Shown: one piece after another, positions 37,188 to 49,505 of the stretch
How positions within the stretch are numbered: the stretch's first letter is position 1
Layout of the letters: every line of letters starts with the position of its first letter
DNA from: Rhyacophila brunnea
Lineage: Eukaryota > Arthropoda > Insecta > Trichoptera > Rhyacophilidae
DNA length: 64,000 nucleotides
Reading direction: 5' to 3'
NCBI GenBank assembly: GCA_022495005.1
Contig: JAGYXB010001324.1
Span: 2,046,001 to 2,110,000 of the forward strand
Notes under the pieces: model-generated
The model's database searches: none
Told to the model about the DNA's origin: nothing
Seen by the model: only the letters and a program-made list of their open reading frames with translations
Position numbers and translations under genes: made by a program

Positions 37188-37298
37188 ACGTTTGAAGGTG
37201 AAGCATCAGTTAGTAGTTTTGTATGGCTGGAAATATTTCAGGAGCAGTTTCATAAAACTTAGGTCGCTCCGCACTCAAGTGTATTTTGATTGAGCTTA
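37188..37298. repeat. Dispersed repeat, copy 2 of a pair
   Basis: Partner of 12451-12560, with the same succession of words (GTGAAGCATC, ATGGCTGG, CAGGAGCAGTT, CTCCGCACTCAAGTG, TTTTGATTGAGCTT). Parent element not recognised. Confidence 0.5.
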
Positions 37299-38239
37299 AA
37301 TTAAATTATTTAACATATTAACGACAGATTTAAAGGAAATTGAGAAAGAACAGAGTTGACATAAGGTCATTCTAGTTCTAAATGCGATTTATCAGTTTTG
37401 GGTAATTCATGTTTGAAGATTGAATGCAAACATATTTTATATAATATATAATGCAGGTATAGAATTCCGGATAGCAACGATTGATCAACATGGCAGTCTA
37501 TACATACATATTATTTTTATGATGATTATTGATATTAATTAGAATGGTCATTGTCAAAAATATAAATAATTTGAAATGAATATCATTTATTACCAGAAAG
37601 CTTCTACAATAAATAATTATAAAATGGGAATAATATAATATTATGCAATTATCTTAACATTATTAATAAAAGTATTTAAAGTTGCCCGAAATATGTTAGT
37701 ATATCAAGTTATAGGAAAAGATCTAACTTACAAGTTGCACCATGCCGAGTGAATAATGCCTAGTGTTAGAAAAACTTTTATGTTCAAAGCGAGCTTTCCG
37801 ATTTCGTGTATGAATGAAACATTACGCTCATCTCAGTTGTGATTTTAAATACATACCTAACCATTTGTGAAATTGGTTCTAGCGTTATTTATTATCTGGC
37901 AATGATTTTGACAAAAATATACTTAATAATGTTATCATCCGTGAGTTACTGCTCTAGCCAAGTGAATCAAATACAGATTAAATACTTGGCTTGGAGAGCA
38001 AATCTTTTTCTCTAAATTTTGTTTATCTGATCTCTACCCATTCGAGTAACTGTTTTAGTAAATATGTATTTATTTGTGCGGATAATTTGTAATAAAAATT
38101 AACAACTTTACTGAAATGGGGATTTTTTTTTTCATGAAAACATAACCATAAAAATATGTGGGTAAAAAAAACCTATAAGGTTGTTTTTTAATTACTAAAA
38201 ACCATTTATATACTTAGTGGCTTCTTCGGAAAAAAGCAT
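37299..38239. other. Unassigned AT-rich stretch
   Basis: No gene, RNA or repeat recognised. Confidence 0.45.
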
Positions 38240-39635
38240 TTAACGGCCCACGTGCTCGTCGTAGGTAAAAATTGAGTTTTTATTGTATTTTCAAACCATG
38301 ATCCTGGACACTCCTTAAACGTTGTAGATAATCTATTTATATAATTTTGAAGCCTTATTATCCTTTATAGTTATTTTAAACATTTGATGACTGCATAAAG
38401 TATTTTGTTACATAAAATAGTATTCTTTTAAACCTCTCGCTCTAATGTTTTGGAATATAGTCATATTTCGGTACATAACTGTACAGTGGTGTTAAGATTT
38501 TTTACATTTATTAATTTTTAGACGCATTTATAAAACCATTGGTATAATTTATTACGAGATAATTTTTGTAAAATATTCACGATAAAAATTATATTGATAA
38601 TCTCTGTGATCCCAAATTTGACAAGAATTAGGCATTTTATTATTCAAAAAATCGGCAAGATTAACACATTTGAAGATGATTCTAAAGATACTTATTATAA
38701 ACTATGTTTTTGACCATTCAAGTGTGATAAACATCTTATGAATAATGATTGCTTTATAATAATTATTGACCTCAGAATAAGGTAGTGTTTTTTTGAAATA
38801 CGCCATTTCTTTTGTCATTCCCCAGTGGTTAAGCTACAACATACGGCCGTAGCCATAAATTGACAAACTATAATTAAAGTAGGGAGTAAAATGATATTGA
38901 CGCGCGTATTTGAACATGTACCGTTTAAAATTTTTTTTTAAAAAAATCGGTTAGGTACATGTTCAAACACGCGCGTTAACATAATTTTACTCCCTACTTT
39001 AATTATAGTTTGTCAATTTATGGCTACGGCCGTATGTTGTAGCTTAACCACTGGGGAATGACAAAAAAAATGGCGTATTTCAAAAAAACACTACCTTCTT
39101 CTTAGGTCAATAATTATTATAAAGCAATCATTATTCATAAGATATTTATCACACTTGAATGGTCAAAGACATAGCTTATAATAAGTATCTTTAGAATCAT
39201 CTTCAAATGTGTTAATCTTGCCGATTTTTTGAATAATAAAATGCCTAATTCTTGTAAAATTTGGGATCACAGAGATTATCAATATATTTTTTATCGTGAA
39301 TATTTTACAAAAATTATCTCGTAATAAATTATACTAATGGTTTCATAAATGCGTTTAAAAATTAATAAATGTAAAATCTTAACACCACTGCACAGTTAAG
39401 TACCGAAATATGACTATATTCTAAAACATTAGAGCGAGAGGTTTAAAAGAATACTATTTTATGTAACAAAAATACTTTATGCAGTCATCAAATGTTTAAA
39501 ATAACTATAAAGGATAATAAGGCTTCAAAATTATATAAATAGATTACCTACAACGTTTAAGGAGTGTCCAGGATCATGATTTGAAAATACAATAAAAACT
39601 CAATTTTGACCTTCGACGAGCATGTCCCCCCTTAA
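38240..39635. mobile_element. Complete giant foldback element with ~680-bp inverted arms
   Basis: The whole 1,388-bp element (38244-39631) is one long inverted repeat: left arm 38244-38922, loop 38923-38953 (A/T runs), right arm 38954-39631. By eye the arms agree at about 95%, with single-base changes and a few 1-bp indels. Both ends are flanked by TTAA (38240-38243, 39632-39635). The right end and the 19.6-kb copy show the terminus as GGGGGGACATGCTCGTCG; the left end has changed to CGGCCCACGTGCTCGTCG. There is no coding frame, so it needs a transposase from elsewhere. TTAA duplications are known for piggyBac, Kolobok and Sola3 elements; which one applies is undecided. Confidence 0.92.
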
Positions 39636-40650
39636 AGTTCCTATATGAAACATTTATTGCTATTTTCATTGTATATAATTATTATGCATAATATATTACG
39701 TTGAAAGTGCCTTTTTAATGTTGCTATACCTACTTAAATAATATATATACCTACACCTAAATATAATATTACGTAGTATTTAGTAAATAATAATTCCTCC
39801 AACATTTTAAATAGTCTATGTTGTGTATTTTGATATCAATTATTTATATAAATTCACGAATATTTATGGTATTCATTGACTTTATATTTTGATTTCATAA
39901 GCAAGATGGTAATTATTTAGAAGATTTTATGTTGAATGGATATGACTCCAATTATATATAGGAGGCTTGAAGTTGTCTGTAATGACACTGAACATATATA
40001 TTGTTGCGAATGGTAAAATCATATGCAGAATTTTAATATAATTAGACTTATTTCTATAAACCTTTGATGAGTGTATGTATAATATAGGCTGTATAGAAAC
40101 ACTACTAATTGGAATTGGGATTTAATGTTCAGAATATTTATTATCATAAGTAGAAGTAATATTATGGACGATGCTTTGGGCTAGAAATCGACACCACTTC
40201 TTAAGTAGGCACTGAAGCGTTCTGAGAAGGTGTTGCTGACTCTAAGGGCCGTATAGAAAGGTGAGGAACAAGTGGGCAATAAAAACACCTATCTACTTGA
40301 TTATACTGAAATATTTATAATTATAGTTATACATTGTCGCCAGAATAATACCATATGTACTGCTTGCAAATGTACCATGCATAGATTTTGGAAATAAACT
40401 AATGGAGTTTGTATATACCTACATCAATACACCGAAATAGTTGGCCATGAAATTTAAGCTAATCCGTGTCATAATCGCTTAGAACATCAGGACAGAGAGT
40501 ATTTTTTTATAACTGTCGACTTGAGACATTTCTATGCCAATCAATGCAATCGGCATACTAAAACTTGCAAATTTTCAATCGATATAATATTTGTGATATT
40601 TAGAATTTAGTGGGCCCACAAGTATTTTGACAAAAAGAGGAACCGACTAC
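39636..40650. other. Unassigned stretch
   Basis: A GC-richer patch at 40180-40270 is not recognised. Confidence 0.4.
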
Positions 40651-41650
40651 ATCATCATCATTTGTGGCACCACAGCCCTTGGCGTGTCACAAGCCAATGC
40701 CTCCTTCAAAAACTCTTCCACTCTCAAGTTACTTTGACCGAGCATTCTCAAATTTCTCAACTCATCATTTTAATTTCGACGGTCTTCTCTTACCCTCGGA
40801 AGTTGCATACATGGCCCATCTCACTGGTATATCTCCCGGCATTATATCCACGTGACTGGCCGATCCAGTCTCTGCACTTTCATATGCCACATGATCTTTT
40901 CGCCCCTATTAAGTGTGTACAGCTCCTCATTATGCATTGACCTCCAAATGCCACTTTCTTGATAACTCCAAAGATTCTTCTTAAAACTCTCCTCTCAAAG
41001 ATATCCATATTTATCTCATTCTATGCAAAAGGTTGTTTTGGATATCCTGTGCACATGTTTTTCAGAAACCTTTGGAGACAAAAATAACACCTGTTGGCGA
41101 GGGTGATCCGGCGATTAATTTCGTCGCTTATCTTATTAGTATTTATGTCGAGGGACACTAGATAAACAAATAAATCCAGAGTTTCAAAAGCATCGCCGCC
41201 AATGATAAAGGCGTTATTATCATATGTTGTACTGTGGAGAACTGGATTTATTTTGTTTTACTTTCGTTTACCCGGAGTTTGCAGCAGCTGACTTCACGGA
41301 AAGAAATACCACCCTTTTGAGGGCATTTTATGGGCATTGCTATGACATCATTATCATCGTCATATGCCAATAGTTGAATAATTGGTTTATGAAATATTAT
41401 GCCATTGGCATCCAATTTTGCATCACGGATAATCTTTTGAAGTATAATATTAAATTGTAAACAGGCAAATGCGTCCCCCTATCTAAGTCCGTCCATTGTA
41501 AACAGAGGTGATGATAATCTATTTTGGACCCGCCCATTTGATTCAACCCCTGGCATGCTTAATTTGACCATATTCACGAGTTTTTGTGGTATATTTAGCT
41601 CCCCCATAGCGGCATATAATTTGTTTCTGTGCACAGTATCATAATATTAT
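40651..41650 (-). pseudogene. Old RTE-type retrotransposon relic with a GATGAT tail
   Basis: Minus-strand reading, with several stops and frameshifts, gives the RT order YDTVHRNKLYAAMGELNIP (41590-41640), a GLR-GDAFACLQFNIILQ motif B, LLAYDDDNDVIA motif C (41340-41375), KLRVNESKTK, FVYLVSLDINTNK and a C-terminal NRRITLANRCYFCLQ. Motif C has Asp in place of Ala in YADD. The left end (3' of the element) is a CAT run at 40651-40661 after GTGCCACAAAT. The same GTGCCA(..)AATGATGATGA end is present at 58002-58020, so the two are one family. Divergence is high and no target duplication could be recognised. Confidence 0.8.
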
Positions 41651-42155
41651 GCCACTGACCGCATAGTATACATACTACTCAAGGTATAGTTGACCACGGA
41701 TATGTGAGGATGTTGTTGAGAAATATAAATCCTTATATAGAAAATTTCTGCCACAATTCCACGCTCATCCTTGTCAATCACTTATTTATTATTTTTAATT
41801 TAATTTATTTGATGACTAATTAATACTAAGCAGTATATGTGTAATATATGCAATTGAGGACCTTGATGGAAGAACAACTTAAATCACTTAAAGCGGTTTT
41901 TAAATCCGTGTTGTATTTAGCAATATTCATACCCTGACTACCTGCTTTCGAAAATTTATGTCTGTATTTAGTCAATAAAGCTCGCTATATTCATTTAAGT
42001 TGGGACACTTCACAAGTGATTCTTCCATCTCAAATTGTGCGGCCATTTTGATGGTATTATAACCTCACTTTCATCTGCCAGATACTGTCCTGTCGTTGAT
42101 ACTTTAACAAATCTTTTTATTTTTTAACCATAAACAGACTTTAACAGTAGTAATT
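41651..42155. other. Unassigned stretch
   Basis: Nothing recognised. Confidence 0.4.
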
Positions 42156-42530
42156 ATGAATGATTATTCTTATAATGATGATTCAGACAGTAATAATTAT
42201 TATGATCCCCAAAGTGGAACAGTTTCATATGCATCTCAAAGTGTCAATATTGTGTAAAATGCTAAAATTGTAAAGAAAATTGGAAGAAGGAATTGTTAAA
42301 AAATAAAAAAAATTGGTGTATCGTATACAACAACTACTGGTAAAAAACTTAATTGAAAGTCTTTTGCATGTGTCAAAAAGTGTTGTCCAGTCCAAAAAAA
42401 TGCTGATATAAAATACGATCCGTATTTCAAAATTAGTTTTTGATAATTTTTGGAGAATTGGTAATTAAAATTCCCAAGGCCTTTGGTACTTATTGATAAA
42501 ATAGTAGTAATACAAATCCATGAAAATAGA
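42156..42530 (+). pseudogene. Decayed gene of an uncharacterised family
   Basis: From an ATG at 42156 one frame reads for about 95 codons with only scattered stops. An acidic, Asn/Tyr/Ser-rich start (MNDYSYNDDSDSNNYYDPQS) is followed by a basic segment with GRRNC, then GVSYTTTTGKKL, then KSFACVKKCCPVQKN and YDPYFKIS. After two stops comes FLENW and, in a shifted frame, NSQGL-YLL. The layout (basic region, a G-x-x-Y-x-x-x-x-G-K block, then paired cysteines and an F-x-x-F-W-like segment) reminds me of uncharacterised insect proteins that are often multicopy, but I cannot name the family or give a function. Stops follow VNIV, RRNC, KKLN and KISF, so the gene is dead. It could be a host-gene retrocopy or part of a transposon. 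Confidence 0.45.
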
Positions 42531-43809
42531 TAACATTTCTCGAAAATCAATAAATATTTTTCATTTTATAAATTGAATGAATGTGTGAACATTTTTTTTC
42601 AAATTTTATTAAAAATAAACCTTTGGAATTTTGGGTTTTGGAATATTTTGTCACCACCCTACCTACACATAGTTTACCATTCTTTCCACTTTATTTCCAC
42701 TTTTCCAAATATATTTTTTCTGATGTTATACCAACTTAAGATATTGGGTCAGTTTCATTAATAATTTGATAAACTCTCTTGTTATTATCCCGTTATTAAA
42801 TATTAGAAAATTCTGATGTAAATTTAATATTTTTCCATACAAAATAGATGCTATGTCAATCTATTATCATTGTTTAGCCTCAGTATTTGTATGAATAATG
42901 CATGAAAATAAGATTGTCAGGCATTATTACAAAAAATATCCTTACAATATAATAGGTACCCTAAAACTTTTTTTCGAAAACTTTGAATATAAATTTTATT
43001 TATGTAACTAATACATTGGTAAATACAAAAAAACATCAAAATTAAAAACAACAAACAAACCTACCTACCCAACTGAATCCAATTTTCAGACTTCTTTGAA
43101 TTTATTTTTGTTTATTTTTTTGCATAATTTGTACCTACCGTATAAATAACAAGCTCAACGAAACAAATTACTTTTATACAAATTACCCCTAAGCTCACAT
43201 AAACCTAACCTACAGCGATAAGATAATTTGAAATGTAATTCAGTATCTATAATTGTAATCAAATTTATCGATATCTGTAGTCGTTCTACCAATTATGCAA
43301 CATAAGCTGTTGGACCGTGGTACAAGAGAAATTATACACGAGAATTAATAAATATACATCCATAGATGTGACGCCATCATATATATCTATGTGGTATGTC
43401 TAGACTTGTTTGATCTTCGATAGTTTTCCATAATAGTGTGAATTTATTGGCGAAACATTTTCTCCCAAAAGATATTCTAATGGCTTTGTTCCAAAATATA
43501 GTGAAATATTTATGGCATTTGTCATAAAATACAAAACAATATTAGTATAGTGCAGCTTATGTAACGTCTACGATATCATTATTATATTATATTTGCTGCG
43601 ATAAATGTGTGTTCAATATTATTTGCGGCCTATTTCAAATACCACATTATTAATAGTATAATGAATCTTAATCCTTGAGTAAATCCGTTATTAATTTTAC
43701 TCGTTTCTACTCAATAATATATTATTTATTCAATATGCTTATGAATCGAATAATATAGTTACCTCCTATTTAGAGTTTTTTGTAAACAATTGTATTTAAT
43801 GAAAATAAT
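42531..43809. other. Unassigned AT-rich stretch
   Basis: Nothing recognised. Confidence 0.45.
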
Positions 43810-44290
43810 TACAAGATAAAAATTACTTTTTATATAGGTACAATATTTTTAAATTTTCTGTTGAATTATTATTATGTTCAAACTTGTACTTGATATGAAG
43901 TAAATAAAAAACAAACAAATATAGAATGCTGAAATATCATTTTGACATTTCATTTTGATTTCCATAGCAACGCACATATATATTAATAATTTAGTTGCTA
44001 GGACCATCTTCTTAGCAACCAATAATAGTCTTTTACTTTTTACGGATTGTTCTGAAATAACTTTCCATATAAAACAGAATTAACTGAAAATGAATTCAAT
44101 TCTGCTTAAAGATGGCTAACAGTATTAAAAGAATGCATTGGCATTGTGTTCTGATATATTCCAAAAGTTTCAAATGTCTAGCTAGTCGGGAAGTTAGTTT
44201 AAAATCGATTGCAAGATTTGTACTTGACAAACAACCACCTACAAACAAAAATACGAGCTTATCAAAACGTTGTAAAAATCTAATTGATTT
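43810..44290 (+). repeat. ~450-bp dispersed repeat, copy B
   Basis: Shares the ordered landmarks given for 24432-24890, including CCATAGCAACGCACATATAT near 43970, TTTCCATATAAAACAGAATT near 44060 and CTAGTCGGGAAGTTAGTTT near 44190. The open frame 44112-44315 lies over the repeat and is not a gene. Confidence 0.75.
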
Positions 44291-44870
44291 AAGTTTTGTA
44301 CTATTAAATAATTAACTGTGTTCGTTTTTAGTGTGTATGAGTTCGCATAGTAAATAAAAAATTACTCAAGTGGAATAAAACACAAATCAATTAGAAATGT
44401 AATTCAAATTATATTAAGTACCACCGGTTGATAGTATTAATGTGTTTATTGAAATTATATGTCTTGCGATCATGTCAATAATCAAATGTATATTACTGTT
44501 ATAACGTTACATTACAAATGTATAATCAACTGTTATTACGACCATCTTTCTAGAAATTTGTTGTTCACTTCTGTTCTTATTAATTATAATCATATTTTGC
44601 CTGCTATCGTGTGGCATGGTTTTAAATCCTCGTGCGAAAATATATTGATTTTTATCCATCGGTCAATTATTATTATATGGACTAAAACTGTATCCTCGTG
44701 TCAGGCTTATCAGGCACCAATAGAAAATTTATAGAAAATACTATTTTTACTGAGTACCTATAAAAATGCGTAGTAAACTAATAAAAAATATAAACACAGT
44801 GTATTGCATTAGTGATTAATATTATGTATTTGAATATTTTGAACACTAAACGCGACATTGACGCGTGAAA
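44291..44870. other. Unassigned stretch
   Basis: Nothing recognised. Confidence 0.4.
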
Positions 44871-45031
44871 ATATAAAAAAGGACGTAATTCGTAAGTGGA
44901 CCTAGGATGAGGACGGGGAAGCTGATTGAGTCTTGTACTAATTGGCAATCAGAGTCTCAGGAAATGGGCCTCATGCACTGATTGTTGTCAACGAAATAGC
45001 TTCCCTGTTTCATCGTCGATGTCTCTCCCGG
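44871..45031 (-). other. GC-richer coding-like segment
   Basis: The minus strand is open from 45031 to a TGA at 44957-44959 (FVDNNQCMRPIS before the stop) and stays open in the same frame beyond it (DSDCQLVQDSISFPVLILGP) to about 44870. Composition differs from the AT-rich surroundings. It could be a further exon of the gene suggested at 45371-45533, or chance. No family recognised. Confidence 0.2.
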
Positions 45032-45179
45032 TTTAAATTACAACATTAGCCGTACCGCACCAGGTAGTTGGGAAACAAACATTATCAATGTTACACTTGT
45101 AGGATGTTTAAATATATATAATATATATCTTTATATATTATAATATATTTTCTTTTGAGAGAAATGAATGTTTCTGTTT

Positions 45180-45280
45180 CTGTGAGCCTAAATGATATAC
45201 AATTTTTCCAGACTTGAAATTCGAACTCGAGACCCACGACTTTATAATCGGATACGTTACCATTCATCCATCGTGGGAAC
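45180..45280 (-). mobile_element. tRNA-like SINE fragment (family A-like)
   Basis: The minus strand starts TTCCCACGATGGATGAATGG, has a B box GAGTTCGAATT (45218-45228) and a GTCGTGGGTCTC block matching the head layout of the SINE at 26688-26920. The body is short or lost. Confidence 0.6.
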
Positions 45281-45370
45281 GTGTAATTATATAACTGTCA
45301 TACAGATAGTATAGATATGTATTTATGATAATTCTCGTTAGGACAATTTTTATCAATTTACATGTTATAC

Positions 45371-45533
45371 CTAAGCTTTCAATAGTACCTCGGTATGTAC
45401 CACTATCTTGGCCTTGCTCGTTCGTTGCCATCATCTCAATAATAACATCGTATGGAACATTCACTGGATTGGATGATACATCTTTCGATAGAGCTACGTA
45501 CTTATTAAAACCGACTATATTCAGGCTGTCGCA
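45371..45533 (-). CDS. Candidate internal exon of an unidentified gene
   Basis: The minus strand is open over all 163 bases, with protein-like, non-repetitive content: LNIVGFNKYVALSKDV, then NPVNVPYDVIIEMMATNEQ, then GQDSGTYRGTIESL. It is bounded by an acceptor-like AATTTAG at the upstream side (45534-45540) and a donor-like TTAG/GTATAAC at the downstream side (45364-45371). Phase runs from 0 at the acceptor to 1 at the donor. G+C is above the local background. I do not recognise the domain. If real, it is the only host exon I can support here, and the SINE at 45180-45280 would lie in its downstream intron. It could also be a decayed copy, since no other exon is established. Confidence 0.4.
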
Positions 45534-45540
45534 CTAAATT

Positions 45541-46326
45541 GCGAATTATAGGTTGTGCTAGGCAAATTATTGATTATCTTCTAACAATCTTATTACAATA
45601 ATCTATTGATAAGTGAGAACTCTTAATTTCTTTCTATAGTGAATCTACCATTTGACAGTTATCGATCATTTGTGAAAACCATCCATTTCTGATGTGAATT
45701 TCATCTTTTTCGAAGTTGTCGACACTTAGTGAAAATAGTGTATAATGTGCGAGTATATTTTTATTCTCCATATAACAATAAGCAATAAATATTATTTATA
45801 GTAACAATTTATTGAAAAATATATTCCGTGTAAATTTCATCAAATACAAGCTCATAAAATCGTTGCAATATACAAAACGATATTTGAAATTAGTTTTACT
45901 TATTTTTTATTGGAGCAAAGGGAAACCACAAGGTCATGCCACTTGCTCTATGTCCATCAACACGTCTTGCGCCTTCCGCTATATGAAACTTTCAGCGCGT
46001 AGAGCTTTTGTAGCACCGCTGCAGTCGGCCTCGGTGACTGAATCCTAAAGACTTTGATACAAGATTACGGAGTCTCCCACTTTCTGGCAGATATATCCAA
46101 GCCACGTGATTACGTCAATCAGCGAGGACTAACATGTCACTCAAGAATGAGACTGTTTGTAATGCGGTGGATAATAAAAAAACAATATTTATGATTTATA
46201 CTAAATTATTGTAAACTTGTAATACGAGTAACAGTATTTTATTTAGTAGAGACGTCAAGTTACTTTAATTTAAACTAATATTTAAACCAGGTTAGTTAAC
46301 TATCTGTCATAAGTCAATATGTAGTA
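45541..46326. other. Unassigned stretch
   Basis: A GC-richer patch at 45930-46140 has open frames on both strands (for example minus QSPRPTAAVLQKLYALKVSY) but no recognised family. Confidence 0.35.
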
Positions 46327-46480
46327 AAATACCATGGTCATCCCTAAACGGAACATATTGGGTTCCATAGAGTGGAGGTATTATTATTAATAGATTATTT
46401 ACAAGGTATGGCTGTTATCCATTTGTCCGACCAATTAGTGAGACCATTTGAAAAAAAACACACGTATTTTTGCCAATTTA
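46327..46480 (-). mobile_element. Partial SINE (family A body)
   Basis: ATGGTCATCC, GGGTTCCATAGAGTGGAGG and a TTATTTACAAGGTATGG block match the body order of the SINE at 26690-26800. The tRNA head has decayed beyond recognition. Confidence 0.65.
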
Positions 46481-47397
46481 ATAGGTGGGCGCTTTAAAAG
46501 CTCGGCAACAGTGGTTGAATTTGTGATTCACACCGTAAACATTTTAATATTTTTTATTAGAAAATTGTATTTCGTAGGCATGTAAAGCATAAAAATGTAA
46601 TTAGCTTTGGCAAAATTTGATTTAATAATTAGAAAAGAAAATTTTGGAAAAATGGCAGTATTTTTTTCTGAAAAAAAGGCAAAATACAATTTATTAAGAA
46701 ATTTTCAGCTATGTAAAATGTTACATTAATTTAAAAATTCATTGTCGAAATTGAGAATTTTATATACAAAAAACGCGAAATGAAAAATTTATTTAGAGGC
46801 CAATTTGAGTTTTCCTGTGAGTAAATCCGAAACGTGTTGGCTTTAGGTTACCGGCCTCATTAATTTCCGTCGCCTCTGAGATTTCGTAAGCAAATTAAAT
46901 GTTGCGAAATGCTCCAAGTCTGGAAAAGCCTTAAAAACCCTTCACATCATTTACGCCTACGCTATGTGAATTTGTGTTTAGAAAACGTTCATCATAATAT
47001 ACAAATTTTCGTTATTTACGAAACGTACATTACTGATGCTTATGTGTTTTTAATGTTGTAAAAATATTGTTTACGCTCAGAGAAAGCTTTATCGGAATGT
47101 TTTCTTTGTAATATTTTACTAAACATATTTTTATTTTTAAGTAAGGATAAACATATTAGGATCTAGAAAATACAATTTAATCTATTAAGTAATCTTCTTA
47201 TATCGTTTTCAAAAGAGTGGCTTTTCAATACAAAATAATATTAATGAAAACAATTTACAATTACTAAATGTTCGTTTTAGAAACTAGAACACGATACTGA
47301 AGTTCTGAAGATGAATATTATAAACTTAGTTTGATCTGACAATTTCAATTAAATTGTATGGCTTCAAGATAATATGCAGATATATTATATAGAATAC
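46481..47397. other. Unassigned stretch
   Basis: A GC-richer patch at 46795-46970 shows no recognised coding or RNA signal. Confidence 0.4.
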
Positions 47398-49505
47398 TAG
47401 CTGAAGTACCCGGCTTTGCACAGGGTCGCTTCGTGGGTATATTTATCTTAGATATTTAAAAAATAATAAGAGGTAATTGTATTTTTGATATTAAAATATC
47501 TGTGTTATACAATATGGCAATATGAAAATAATTCTAATAGGAGTAAATGTCAAACAAAAGACCACTAAATTAAAATCGAATCCAAAATATGCAAACGTTA
47601 TTAACGTTATTAATATGTAGTAAAAAAAATCAAAATTGCATTGAACAAACAAACAATAAACGTTGAATTTTATATAATACTAATTTAGAAACCTTTGCGG
47701 GCGTGCGCACAACAACTGGTCAAAGTTTCATCGCAATCCGATGAACGGTATAAGAACGCATACAAATAGAAGAAGAAAAAGATGGTTGTACTAATTCAAA
47801 AACCTTTGCGGGCGTGCGCACAACAACTGGTCAAAATTTCATCACAATCGGATGAATGGCATAAGAACGCATACAAATCGAAGAAGAAAAAGATGATTCA
47901 GAAACCTTTGCGGGCAACACTTGATCAAAATTTCATTGCAATCGGATGAATGGTATAGGAACGCATACGAATAGAAGAAGAAGATGATTTTCTAATTCAA
48001 AAATCTTCGTGGGCATGCGCACGACAACTCACCAAAGTTTCATTGCAATCGGATGAATGGTGTAGGTACGCATTCGAATAGAAGAAGAAGATGATGGTTG
48101 TACTAATTCAGAAACCTTTGCAGGCGTGCGCACGACAACTCACCAAAGTTTCATTGCAATCGGATGAATGGTATAGGAACGCTTACAAATAGAAGAAGAA
48201 GAAGATGGTTGTACTAATTCAGAAACCTTCGCGGTCTTGCGCACAACAACTGGTCAAAATTTCATTGGAATTGGATGAATGGTATAAGAACGCATACGAA
48301 TAGAAGAAGATAGAATAGAAGAAAAAGAAGAAGAAAATGGTTGTATCAATTTGAAACCTTTGCGGGCGTGAACACAACACTTGATCAAATTTTCATTGCA
48401 ATCGGATGAATGGTATAGGAACGCATACGTATAGAAAGAGAAGCAGATGGTTGTACTAATTCAGAACCCTTTGCGGGCGTGCTCACAACAACTGGTCAAA
48501 ATTTCATTGCAATCGGATGAATGGTATAGGAACGCATAGAAATAGAAGAAGATAGAATATAAGAAGAAGATGGTTGTACTAATTCAGAAACCTTCGCGGG
48601 TGTTGGCACAATTACTGACGAAAATTTTATTGCAATCGGATGAATGGAATAGGAACGCATACGAATAGAAGAATATAGAATAGAAGAAGAAGAAGAAGAA
48701 AATGGTTTTACTAATTCAAAAACCTTTGCGGGTGTTACCACAACAACTGACGAAGGTTTCATCGCAATCGGATGAATGGTATAAGGACCATACGAATAAA
48801 AGAAGATAGAATGAAGAAGAAAAAGAAGGTTGTACTATTTTAGAAACCTTTGCGGATGTTAACACAACAACTGACGAAGGTTTCATCGCAATAGGATGCC
48901 TGGTATAGGAACCATACGAATAAAAGAAGATAGAATGAGGAAAAAGAAGAAAGTGATGATTTTTCTAATTCAAAAACCTTCATGGGTGTGCATACAACCA
49001 CTTACCAAAATTTTATTGCAATCGGATGAATGGTATAGGAACCATACGAATAAAAAAATATAGAATGGAGAAGAAGAAGAAGAAGAAGATGATGATTTTT
49101 CTAATTCAGAAACCTTTATGGGTGTGCATAAAACCACTTACCAAAATTTCATTGCAATCGGATGAATGGTATAGGAACCATACAAATAAAAGAAAATAGA
49201 ATGAAGAAGAAGAAGAAGCTGATAATTTTTCTAATTCAGAAACCTTTATGAGTGTGCATGCAACCACTTACCAAAATTTCATCGCAATCGGATGAATGGT
49301 ATAGGAACGCATACGGGACAGACAGATAGACAGACAGACAGACAGACAGACATTCATTTTTATATATTAGTATAGCCTATACTCTTTGCGCAAGTGCAAG
49401 CAATAAGTTGACAAAGTTTTATCGCAATCGGATGAACGGTATGGCTGCGCATTAAATACGAACAAACAAACACACAAACACACAAATATTAATTTTTATA
49501 TATTA
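47398..49505 (+). repeat. Interspersed repeat with an internal 15-copy tandem array
   Basis: The element begins ACTAGCTGAAGTACCCGGC at about 47395, a start I recall from many insect interspersed repeats, and ends with a GACAGACA run and TTCATTTTTATATATTAGTA near 49360. A second, shorter end copy finishes at 49505. Between them, about 15 units of roughly 95-140 bp each carry a CCTTTGCGGG block, an ACAACTGGTCAAA block and CAATCGGATGAATGG, followed by GAAGAAGA-rich linkers of variable length. Units in the left part keep the GCGGGCGTGCGCAC wording; those after 48960 share ATGGGTGTGCAT and ACCACTTACCAAAATT. Open frames across the array (for example minus 48496-48762) are products of the repeat. 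Confidence 0.85.

Noticed and set aside
40651..41690. Target duplication for the old RTE relic
   Set aside because: Weak similarity between the flanks (ACCGACTAC versus GACCGCATAG) is not better than chance.
48496..48762. 88-codon minus open frame with internal repeats
   Set aside because: It is a translation of the tandem array, not a gene.
47690..49320. CRISPR-like regular repeats
   Set aside because: Units are ~95-140 bp with related, not unique, linkers, and the context is a eukaryotic interspersed repeat.
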